Shown here one piece after another: positions 47,501-56,729 of a DNA stretch of 64,000 nucleotides (its first letter is position 1; the number at the start of each line of letters is the position of its first letter). The position numbers were made by a program, and so were the translations under genes. Source of the DNA: Xanthostigma xanthostigma (lineage: Eukaryota; Arthropoda; Insecta; Raphidioptera; Raphidiidae); NCBI GenBank assembly GCA_963575645.1, contig OY754466.1, positions 18,702,001 to 18,766,000 of the forward strand, read 5' to 3'. The notes beneath the pieces are model-generated. The model was not told the DNA's origin. It saw only the letters and a program-made list of their open reading frames with translations, and made no database searches.

Positions 47501-50500
47501 AAGTTAGTCTATTAATTATTCATGCCTTTATGACAATAATTTATTGGTATCATCGACTTATAAACTATAAAAGTTTCCATTTAGAATTCGACTTACTTTT
47601 GATTGGGACTGTAACGGATCAACCTCCTTAAAAACCATCGACGAGTATTTTAAACTCGTATAGCCCGTCGCTTGACTCATAAGTGAAACATTTGAATGTT
47701 TCAGTAATGGCGTACATGGAAATGTTCGGCAATTGTTCGCATTCGGCGGGGAGTGCTGAATTTTTGCGTCATTCGATACACGCGTACAACGAATGGCAAA
47801 GTCAGAACGATCCTTCGATGGGAGGAACCGTTTCAAATATAACGCAACACAGTTCACTGTCTTCGACGCAGTCGTGCTCGTTTAGTATTTCGTCGAGTGG
47901 AACTCAGGGAACTTTGAGGAGTTTGACTTTGCCGCCGGGATTAACTGGCCCGGAAAACAGGTATGTCAAATTATCAATTAAAAAAAGAATCGATTCGATT
48001 CGAACGGGTCACAGTCGGTTTTTTGACGGAACGAGTGAACGATGTACATCTGTAAAGTTAAAAAATATTTTCAGTGAAAATCTGTTTTTTTGTTTTACTT
48101 TCAGTTTGCCTGCAAACGTTTCAGCACCTCCGAAATCGCCGATTTTAACGCCGAACAACGTTACACCGCCGGCTTTACCGCCGAAAAAATCTCGCCTAAA
48201 CTCAAAAACCACTTCTCCTCCGCCGCCTACAATTTCACCATCGACTATCGTTCTTACCGATAAAACATCGCCGAACAATGCAGCCGTTTTACAACAGACT
48301 CGGCCGAGCATAACGGAAACTGCGAAGAATATAAACAACAACGACAATTACAAAGCGTCGCCGATCATAACGAACATTAACGATGTAAGCGTAAACAAAA
48401 AGCCATCGGCTAAAACTGTGACGGAAGTAGCAGAAGATAATGAATCGGAAACGGAAGCAAAAGAATTAGTGGACGAATTGGACGTATCGAAGTACATTGT
48501 ACTTAAAAAGCCGGAAGAAGAAGGACCGGAAATTCGGGGTGGCCATCCCGACGCGTTGATTATTCAGGCGACCAAACCTACAAAAAATGGTAAGTGTTTC
48601 TGTTTTTGATTGATCAAATCGAGTTAGCCTTTCAAATAATGTTATTTCAAGCGATAAAAATTTTATTATACAACGACTTGTTTTGTTTTTATGGTCTAAA
48701 GTGGAGGACAAAGAAAATGGTACGTGATGGCTTTTTTTTTATACCGAAAAGGTATGTCTGTCTGTCGGTATACTATCTACTGGTACCCAAATTTAAAGTC
48801 GAGAGCTGTATCCAAAAGATAGTAATTCTGCATGCTTCACTCACTCAAGACGTTTATTTAAATCAGAGTTTCCCAAACTGTTTTGTCTCGTAGACCACTT
48901 ACCATGTTTTTCGGTTTTGGGTAGACTCCCTGCTTATCTGATATTAATTTTTAGCAAATTCATTAATTTCAAATGTATTTTTGACAACCGGTATAGAGCT
49001 ACGCACTTTGAACGATTTAAATTTATAACGGTAGTGAAATGTAGTGTGAAATGTTTAGTTTTATACATTTATTAATTAGATTCAAATTAAACGAATCAAA
49101 TTAAAATTGACTTTCTGTTACATAAAATAACTAAGCAAAAAATAAATGCTTTTAGTGTGAGGGATGAACCTGATGCTTTAATAATAAATTTTCAACATTT
49201 GGCATCAATTTAGTTAGATTTAATCTTAAATCTCTTCGGTAACGATGTCCAGTTTGTTTTTTTTTTTGTTAAGAGATTCACTATCGTTGACCCCCATTTT
49301 CATTTCATGGACCCCCAATTTTTCTTCCCCCTGATATGGACCCCTTGTAAGTTGTCGTCGACCCCTGGGGGTCGATATAGACGACTTTGGAAATCACTGA
49401 TTTAAATGAATGTTTTTTTTTTTTTAGAATTCTTGTATCAGGAAGCGTTTTTAACGACGTACAGGACGTTTCTTAGCCCTCTCGATCTGGTCAGCAAACT
49501 GCAGCGCAGGCATCAGACGTATTGTTGTCATTCCGATTCTCAAAAACAGAGGGCGGCAAAAGAAGCTTTTTCACTTCTTGTGCGAGTCGTTGGCGATTTA
49601 ACGTAAGTTCTTTGCATAGTCGTAAGTGGCAAAACAATTATCACATTTTTGTCACTTAATGAATAATAAATAATCACCGTGTCGCTTAAATTTTTGTTGC
49701 GATCAGTCACTTCTGTATCATTTAATTAGTTGATTTGTTATTTATTCGTTTTTCTGTGATATTTTATAACACTTATACGTCATAGAGTATTTTTGAGGTT
49801 AGTTAACTTGCAAGTAAAGAAAACCGTATTATTTTTACTACTAAGTATCTACTTTTATGAAAATACTTAATATAAATCATATCATTAAGTAAATTTACAT
49901 ATCTTTTTAAGAAATATCTCTGAACCAGTTCTACGCCCATAAATACGACATCTAATGTCAGCTGTCACTAAGGCGTGACGTCACAAGCGTTTTCGCGATT
50001 ACTTCAAAATAGAAAGATAAAAATGCAATAATTTGTGTCAAAATTTAATTTATTGCTGAAATAATGTTTTTTTCGGAAATAGTAGACGTGTACCTACATT
50101 ATAGAAGGGGATTTACAAAATCTATCATGCCTATATTGGCTTTTCAAGGATTTATACAAATGATAAACTGGCGAGAAGTGTCAAATTCACAAGCGTCTCC
50201 ATACACTAATTTTACTTCCGGTGTGAAAAATAGAGCACCTGCATAGTAGAGTGTCAGGACTGTCATTTGTGTGTTCAATGTTTATAATAACATGCAAATG
50301 TGTTTCTAGTACAAAGCGTATATGACATACTCAGTAATGGTGTAATAGAAGCGTGCCTGGCTCTTACCTTAGAGGCCCGGGTTCGATTCCCGGTAGGTAC
50401 CGGAATGAGTTTTGTTCTTACTTTTTATTTATTTTTTTTTTCACTTTGAGACTACAATTTACAACTCACATTTTCATGAAGATTGAAAACCACCGCTTTT

Positions 50501-53500
50501 TTTGATAAAGGGGTATGCGAATTGTCTCGCAGTGAAACGCGATGGGGCAAAGGTGGAGTTTTTAAAAAAAGAATTCCAGGGTGAATGATAAACAGGTATG
50601 CGAATTGTAATTCCGGGATGAACGATAAAGGGGTATGCGAATTGTCTCGCAGTGAAACGGGAAGGGGCAAATGTGGAGTTTTTAAAAAAACAATTCCGGG
50701 GTGAACGATAACGGGGTATGCGAATTAAATAGTTAATTGTTTGAATAGAACTTTGTTTTCTAAAAAAATGTATATTTAATTGGCAGTCAATTAAATATAT
50801 ATTTTTTAGAAAATCAGTCTCAAAGTGAAAAAAAAAAATAAAAACTAAAATCATTCCGGTACCGGGAATCGAACCCGAGACTCTTGAGTGAGAGCCAGGT
50901 ACGCTACCTATTACACCATATCGAGTATACGACAACGCTTCGTACTGCGATCTATAAAAACACATTGGCAGTTTATACTGTTTATACCATGTACGCAGGC
51001 GCACTATTTTTCGCAGGAAGTAAGATCAGTGTATGGAGACCCTTGTGTCAATTTCTGTATTAGCGTTTATGCTTCCATCTGTGATAATTAATTAGTGTGA
51101 ATGTGAACCATTGATAAAATCAAACCGAGATCAGAACTAACTACATATAAAAATGTCTAAAAATACGCATGAAAACGCACTTTGCACTCACGTGTTTTTT
51201 TTCTGTTTTGTTATTGCAGAATATCAGATTTGGACGAGAGCCTACTGCAAACCCTTATGAATTTCGTATATCAATTAGTCTGTAGCGGCGATTTAACGAT
51301 GGCCAAAGCACTCCGAGTTAAAATATTAGAAAAACACAATGCCAAACAACTTCTTCTCAATTCACAGCCGCCGTATTTGTCGTCTCTAAATATTTATTCC
51401 GGAAGTTCGAATTTATTAAATTTCAAATCCGAACACATAGCAGAACAAATGACGCTTTTGGACGCCGATCTGTTTATGAAAATCGAAATACCCGAAGTTT
51501 TGATTTGGGCACAGGAACAAAATGAAGAGCGCAGTCCGAATTTGACATGCTTCACGGAACATTTTAATAAAATGTCGTATTGGTAAGCAACTAGTCCGTT
51601 TAATTCGTTTATGACCTTGACTGTCGAGCGTCTGTAATCTAAATTCTACAAGAGTCTTTATAAGTATTTGCGATTTTCTTATAGTAGTGAAAATTTTAAT
51701 ATTATTTTAACGAAAGAATGGACAAAATATATTGTTATGCAGTTTGAAAATGTGGGCAAGAAGAAATTCTAAAACAACTGACCTTATAAGACTGCGCAGC
51801 TCATGCGCAGAATGCATGCTCGGATGTTTTAGTTCAAATTCGCATTATTTTATTATTTTTTTTCTAGGGCGAGATCTAGAATACTCCTACAGAATGAGGC
51901 GAAGGAACGTGAAAAATACGTAGTGAAATTTATAAAAATTATGAAACATTTGCGTAAAATCAATAACTTCAATTCATATTTAGCTTTATTGAGCGCTCTG
52001 GATTCGGCTCCCATTCGGAGGCTAGAGTGGCAGAAACACATAACCGAAGGTCTGAAAGAGTATTGTGCACTCATCGATAGTTCTTCCAGTTTCCGCGCTT
52101 ATAGACAGGCGCTAGCTGAAACTCAACCACCTTGCATACCGTATATGTAAGTACAGTGTTTTGTTTTCAAACCATTGTCTTGATAGAAAACAGTTATTAT
52201 TTTTTATTTTTTTGCAGTGGATTGGTGCTTCAAGATTTAACTTTTGTACATATAGGAAATAGTGATTTATTGCCGGACGGAGGTATAAATTTTTCGAAAC
52301 GTTGGCAGCAATATAACATTGTTGAAAATATGAAAAGATTTAAAAAAGGGTAAGTGATTAAATAATAAATTGTAACTTATCTAGTGTCAATATGTTATAT
52401 TGCAGCGAAATATGACATTATGTATAAAACGAGCACCGATGAGTTTTAAGTCACACGAACTGTTAAAGCATTGTGCACAAGATACAGATGGTATTTTTTA
52501 TAAGTACCTTCTATAAAATAGCTGCTTTTCACTTCATTTTCAAAAATTTTGACGCTTTACTTGTGGATAAACGTCACTTCTAAAAGTAGGTTATGAAAAA
52601 AATTCGGGGTGATAGAATAAAAGTTTCACTTTAAAATTTGTGTGGTTTTAAAAAACCACGACGCAAGTGAAACTTATTGGGTTGTAGGCGTTGGATTGTA
52701 GACACTTATCCATCACGATTAATTATAAACAACAATATTCACATGAATACACGAATAAAAACATGTAAACACTGTACAGCACTTGCCTGCATGACAGACT
52801 GACTATGTGTTATACATACTACACGGTCAGCTGATGCTAACCATGGGCGGCGCCATATTGGCCTTGGCTGCTCTACCGAGCGCCTACTCCGAACGCCTTT
52901 CACTTTACCCCTACTCCGCGGCCGCCTGTAATGCGACATGCAACAGACGGCCAGAAAAATTCGGGGCGGTAGAATAAAAGTTTCACTTTAAAAAAAAAAA
53001 CAAGACGGACAGTGATTTATTATTGAGTGGTATGGCGAGGCCAGTTTTGTTTTTCTTTGCGTTATGGGTCACTTTACATTTTATAGGGGGTAGTGCAAAA
53101 ATTAAATTTAATAAATGCTAATATACAGTGTAACCTCTTTATAAATTATAACGAATCTCAAGAGACCGAGTATTTTTTTTCGTTTTAAAGAGTTTTTAAC
53201 TAAATATTGTACATTTACTGATAACATTTTAGCAGTACTGAAATGACTTAGCTCTGGCGGGTCTGGGATCGTGTCATATAAGTTGTCTTGTCTGTTTGAG
53301 GCATCATTGTTCAAGATTGGCTAAACTGATTTTAATATACCTGGATACACTATCGATGTTCCCATCAAAATCGATTATAGACAGAATCGACTTTCACTTG
53401 CGAAATTCTCTATTTCAAAGTAGACGTTAAAATAAAATTGTCTTATTTCAGATCGTATTCTTTCAAGAAACACGACAGAATCATAGCGTTTTTCAACAAT

Positions 53501-53584
53501 TTCGACGACTTTATTTGCGAGGAAGCGATGTGGCAAATTTCGGAATCGATAAAACCGAGGGGAGGCAAGAAACCGCCGCAATGA
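38533..53584 (+). CDS. C3G: C3G (RAPGEF1), guanine-nucleotide exchange factor for Rap1, 5' incomplete
   Basis: C3G is recruited by Crk adaptors and activates Rap1. Exons: 38533-38816, 40636-40941, 42401-42666, 43246-43380, 43445-43620, 43764-44420, 44580-44720, optional 45049-45072, 47705-47960, 48105-48589, 49428-49602, 51220-51582, 51868-52146, 52218-52349, 53452-53584. All have GT-AG borders and matching phases, giving about 1269 codons and TGA. Exon 2 has the conserved N-terminal helical block (KLEMLPGNGT). The middle carries Crk-SH3-type motifs: PPPKPPLPDK, PPPLPPKKK (twice), PPALPPKKS, and a weaker PPLLPQK. A Ras-GEF N-motif (about residues 885-1000) includes EAFLTTYRTFLSP. The CDC25 catalytic domain (about 1038-1265) includes LLDADLFMKIEIPE, NLTCFTEHFNKMSYW and LSALDSAPIRRLEWQK, near-identical to human C3G. 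The start codon lies in an unseen upstream exon. Regulation is expected through Crk and tyrosine phosphorylation (family knowledge). Confidence 0.95.
39031..39190 (+). repeat. Four 40-bp tandem repeats in C3G intron
   Basis: AGAATTTGCTCAAAGCTATT recurs at 39031, 39071, 39111 and 39151, an exact 40-bp period. The second and third units are almost identical; the first and last have a few changes. Confidence 0.92.
39485..39772. repeat. Foldback in C3G intron
   Basis: GTCGGCAATACAGAACT on the left and AGTTCTGTATTGCCGACA on the right are inverted, as are TTGTTGACAAGTTCTGAACT and AGTTCAGAATTAACCAACAA. The arms are diverged in the middle (GAACCTGGTTC, GAACCGGTTTC). Confidence 0.65.
40378..40443 (+). 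repeat. tRNA-like relic
   Basis: A-box TGGCCGAGCGGTTAA and B-box GGTTCGATTCC are present. The spacing is short, the variable arm of a Leu or Ser tRNA is missing, and the 5' ATCGGAA does not pair with the 3' TGACACA. It is best read as a tRNA-derived fragment followed by a T-rich tail, about 190 bp upstream of C3G exon 40636. Confidence 0.5.
41012..41688. repeat. Foldback with hammerhead-like core, C3G intron
   Basis: Outer arms (CTAAATAAAGCAAATGCTAA against TAGCATTTTCTTTATTTAAG; AATCAGGCAAGCTACAACA against TGTTGTAGCTTGCCTGATGA) enclose a second inverted pair around 41340 and 41520 (CTGACTACTGAAAAGTAT against ATACTTTTCAGTAGTC). CCTGATGA at 41621-41628 and CTACGAAACGTTGC at 41642-41655 give a hammerhead-like box pair. 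Confidence 0.7.
41689..42109. mobile_element. TTAA-flanked MITE with ~165-bp inverted repeats
   Basis: The left end GAGTATTCGTCCCTGCAAAT follows TTAA (41685-41688). The right end ATTTGCAGGGACGAATACTC precedes TTAA (42110-42113). Arms stay nearly identical through TAAAAACGGTTCGCGCTCTC and AGACTACAGATCC. TTAA duplication suggests a piggyBac-type mechanism (inference). It abuts the foldback at 41012-41688, and its left TTAA overlaps the last bases of that element's arm. Confidence 0.8.
45049..45072 (+). other. C3G 24-nt cassette microexon
   Basis: The stretch lies between ttccccag and gtaagt, both strong sites. It is phase 1 at both ends, so inclusion adds eight residues (joined reading ...KKKHMFQSVAYSVMAYM...) and skipping gives KKKHIMAYM. 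The skipped form aligns directly with human C3G KNKHMLAYM, so inclusion is probably alternative. It is part of the C3G coding entry. Confidence 0.6.
45837..46365. mobile_element. TTAA-flanked MITE, copy A (C3G intron)
   Basis: The left end GGAGGTTGAGCCGTTTTACG follows TTAA (45833-45836). The right end ACTGTAACGCATCAACTCC precedes TTAA (46366-46369). The ends form a short inverted repeat (GGAGGTTGA.CCGTT type). No transposase frame is present. Copy B in the same intron shares nearly the whole sequence. Confidence 0.82.
46766..46922. repeat. Inverted repeat of GAAGTGAAACTTCTTTAG type
   Basis: Left GAAGTGAAACTTCTTTAGAG and right CGCTAAAGAAGTTACACTTC are inverted. Single related arms occur at 8533-8557 and 30275-30298 (TAAAGAAGTTTTCACTTCAA), so this is a dispersed short family. 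Confidence 0.65.
46981..47627. mobile_element. TTAA-flanked MITE, copy B (C3G intron)
   Basis: It shares GAAGGTTGAGCCGTTTTACG at the left and CTGTAACGGATCAACCTCC at the right with copy A, and lies between TTAA at 46977-46980 and 47628-47631. It is about 118 bp longer than copy A because of extra AT-rich sequence in its second half (around 47330-47490). It ends about 77 bp before exon 47705. Confidence 0.82.
48864..49399. mobile_element. hAT MITE with exact 8-bp duplication beside a C3G splice acceptor
   Basis: The left end CAGAGTTTCCCAAACTG and right end TTTGGAAATCACTG are imperfect inverted repeats, with GACCACTTACC and GGTCGATATAGAC-type sub-ends. ATTTAAAT at 48856-48863 recurs exactly at 49400-49407. 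The right end lies only 28 bp before exon 49428, so the lariat branch point may fall within the element or its target duplication. Confidence 0.88.
50181..51055. repeat. Large foldback whose arms carry tRNA-like sequences
   Basis: The arms at about 50181-50455 and 50820-51055 are inverted: GTCTCCATACACTAATTTTA against AGTGTATGGAGACCC, and each contains a tRNA-like block. The left one (50339-50402, plus) reads GCCTGGCTCTTACC and CGGGTTCGATTCCCGG. The right one (50863-50925, minus) reads ACCTGGCTCTCACTC and the same B-box. The anticodon loop CTCTCAC on the right is Glu-CTC-like. Acceptor stems do not pair. The centre holds the tandem block at 50505-50730. Confidence 0.78.
50505..50730. repeat. 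Tandem block inside the foldback
   Basis: GGGGTATGCGAATTGTCTCG recurs at about 50509 and 50629, and GGTATGCGAATT also at about 50597 and 50717. AGTTTTTAAAAAAA(G/C)AATTCC follows each long unit. The arrangement is two about 120-bp long units interspersed with short ones. Confidence 0.8.
52598..52995. repeat. Direct repeats flanking a GC-rich insert in the last C3G intron
   Basis: ATAGAATAAAAGTTTCACTT occurs at about 52614 and, with one change before it (CGGTAGAATAAAAG), at 52970, each preceded by ATTCGGGG. Between them lies GC-rich sequence (around 52845-52945) unlike the surrounding intron, and a small palindrome GTGGTTTTAAAAAACCAC at 52642-52659. Confidence 0.6.
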
Positions 53585-53863
53585 GACGCGCGCCGCGATT
53601 TTTTCTTTTCTTTTTAATTGAAGCGAAAGTAGGTACTAATTTAATAAGTGGAATTTTCAAATAGAATTCAGAACAGCGATATTATACTCCAATTTTCGTA
53701 CGAAAACTCATATGCTGACATCTATTATTATATAAACGAACTTCATTTCTCTTTGTGTGTGGGATTCAGTTGTTTTTTTGCCATTAAACTAGTCAGTAAT
53801 CTAAACAAGCGAGCATGGTTTTTTTTTTTTCGAAGAATTTTCACAACAATATAATTTAACTTG

Positions 53864-53925
53864 CAAATTAAGAAAAGAAAAATTTCAATTTAACTTGCAA
53901 TTGAAATTTTTCTTTTCTTAATTTG
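53864..53925. repeat. 27-bp perfect hairpin in the probable C3G 3' UTR
   Basis: CAAATTAAGAAAAGAAAAAT and its complement pair over 27 bp (53864-53890 with 53899-53925) around an 8-nt loop, 280 nt after the C3G stop. AATAAA at 54159-54164 is a possible poly(A) signal, so the hairpin may be transcribed. Confidence 0.8.
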
Positions 53926-55150
53926 AGACTTATAAATAAGCATTGCCAATCAAAAAAAAGGTGTTCCAGTAAAATGCAATTTATTAATAACAACTAAGGT
54001 CAGGCGCGTTTTTAAGTCCTTTCAGACGTTCGATAAGCACAGACGGAGGCCTGGATTATTGTGGAAAAAGTTTTTTTTCCAAAAAAATCCTTTTTACTAT
54101 GACCCGGGATTGGCAAAGCCCGAAGCAGTCGTTAAAACAGGTCCTGCCTAGAACTTTAAATAAATATACGTGTTATGCCAACTACACTATAGCGACATGG
54201 GACTGGTGCTGCTTGTAATTTGTTCCGTCCGATGTCGCTAGTATAAATTCGATGCCTTACATACAAACACGTTAAGTCATTGTATTAATATAGAAATGAA
54301 CATCGATATCAGAACTCGGATGAAACGATATTCAAAAATTTTAACGAGATACGAAGTTGTGTTTATTTGAAATTGCTTGTGATGTTTTTGAAGTTGTTAT
54401 TTATTTGAAAAGATTATTTATATATTATAATTTTTAATATAAAAGAGCGCAATATCGATATATATATATTTGTAATGTATTATAATTTTTGTTTTTATTA
54501 TTATTTATGTGTAAATACACGTCGGATATGAGTTTTTGTATCGATTATGTTAGATTAAATATTTTAATTCGAAACCCCAGTTCATAGCGTATTTGCACAA
54601 TGAATTGTAATGCAACGAAACCTATATAGTACCCTTAATATCTCTGTATAGGTGTCTCCAAAAGGTATACTACTCGTCATTATTATTTAGAGTTAAGAAG
54701 ACACGGTAGAAGTTAAACGTCTCGACTACTTTCCCTACCCAAACATAGACGGCCAGTCAAACGTGTTACTCTCGAGTCCTTTCATTATAACGTGAATGGC
54801 TTGTCGCCATAAACTTGTGCTGTCTCTTTCATTCTCAAGTTATCTATGTCGCTATTTCATTCGGTCGCCTTATGAATTTACCCGTGCCATAGAAGTTTCT
54901 CTGCAAAAGGTGTCTTTGGGATTCTTAACTTTTTTCTTGTTCCCATCTCAATTATAGATACAGGGCGTAGCAAAAAAAGAGGGATTAACATTTTTCTTCT
55001 TTTAACGTAGCAAGTACCTTCTTTGTTACTCCCTATATAATAAATAAATTTCGTTAAAAAACCACGATACCTTGGCGTGAGTAAAAAGTTTTGGACCTTT
55101 GACACATTTTAGAGGTTGATTTTGAAGTTACAATTTTTTTTAACCAAGTA

Positions 55151-55840
55151 CGAAGAAAATGGGTGACTCGGTGCAGAGCTGAAAATTTGCAGAATAATAG
55201 GAGATAGTACAAGTAAGTAGGGAAAAAATTGCCAGAAGGCTAGGCGGAAGATAAAGAGCCGCCAGAAGGCGCTAATGTTGCGACAAATCAGTGCACTTCT
55301 GGCAATTTCTATACTTATTCTGTAATTCAAAACTAGATTATATATTATATATATTATACGTTATATAGTTATAAGGGCATACTGAAAATTCAAACATGAT
55401 ATAATAATTACATTCGACAAAATATATTCAAAATTATTAATGACATTTTGAAAGAAATAAAATTAATCGTCATATATTTTCATTAATAAAATTACGTTGT
55501 TATAACAACGTAATTTTATTAATTTATTTAATTTTATTTCTATCAAAATGTCGTTAATAATTTTGAATATTTGTCGAATGTAATTATTATATCATGTTTG
55601 AATTTTCAGTATGCCCTTATAACTATACATATTATAATGTATATAATATATAATCTAGTTTTGAATTATAGAATAAGTATAGAAATTGCCAGAAGTGCAC
55701 TGATTTGTCGCAACATTAGCGCCTTCTGGCGGCTCTTTATCTTCCGCCTAGCCTTCTGGCAATTTTTTCCCTACTTACTTGTACTATCTCCTATTATTCT
55801 GCAAATTTTCGGCTCTGCACCGAGTCACCCATTTTCTCCG
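55151..55840. repeat. Near-perfect 690-bp palindrome with no spacer
   Basis: CGAAGAAAATGGGTGACTCG at the left end matches the complement of CGAGTCACCCATTTTCTCCG at the right, and complementarity continues inwards (GCCAGAAGGCTAGGCGGAAG, TCAGTGCACTTCTGGCAATT) to a centre near 55500 (ACGTTGTTATAACAACGT). Small indels occur near 55340 and 55455. Both arms encode the same meaningless peptide on opposite strands. Confidence 0.93.
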
Positions 55841-56517
55841 TAGCCAGCTCTTAGTCCAGTATGAACTGACGACAATCGAATACTCGCCGCCAGTTGAAGA
55901 ATTTTTGTTTTATTTTTTTTTTTCGTTAAGTTTTCATTCTTAAAAACAAAAAGTAATCTATAGATCAATAGCGATTATGTAGAGAAGTTATTTTTAATAA
56001 TCTATATATTTTCTAGTATACTTTTTGGAGGACCCGCGATATATTTTATCGATAAAAGTGAAAACTAATTATGTTGTGATAGACTTACGAACAAACACTT
56101 ATCTGTATTCTGCTGTATAAATAATTGACATTAATCTAACTATGAGCCAGAAATGTGGCACAAAGCATTTTATATATTTTTATATTTATGTATTGTCTAG
56201 TTTAAAAGAAATTGTTATATATTATAATATGTCCGACTTCCTATCATATTATTTTAATACTTCGTGTTTTCACTGAAGAAGCATGTTAACAGGACGACCC
56301 ATATTTGTTTCGAATCATGGACACTAGACAAGGATTCCGAACTCCGTGTAATATAAAAATCTTAAAATAAGCGGTCGCTCAAGTGCTCTGTATGTATCGA
56401 AACCATGGATGTCTATGATCAAAACGATGAAAGCGTTCAGTCGCTTCACACTAGTCAAATGAGACACCAGTTAATAGAACAATATAATTTTCACACGGAA
56501 CTATTTACAGTAGAATC

Positions 56518-56729
56518 TCACTAATCCGACACTATTAAAAACTAGGGGGTGCTGGATTATTGGAATGTTTGGATTATTGGATTGTATAGAAAAATCAATA
56601 ATATGTAAGTAAAATAAAGCATTTCATAAAAAGATAACAGTAGGGAGGGGTGAGGGAGACTTGAGCGGAGGTTGCCGGATTATTGGACGTGCCGGACTAC
56701 TGAAGTGCCGGATTAGTGAGATTTTACTG
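56518..56729. mobile_element. pogo/Tigger MITE with TA target duplication
   Basis: The left end CAGTAGAATCTCACTAATCC and the right end GGATTAGTGAGATTTTACTG are inverted repeats of the classic Tigger/pogo form, flanked by TA at 56516-56517 and 56730-56731. Internal GGATTATTGGA words repeat the end motif. No coding capacity. Confidence 0.9.

Noticed and set aside
55109-55843. Identical peptides on both strands
   Set aside because: Caused by the palindrome; the peptide has no coding features.
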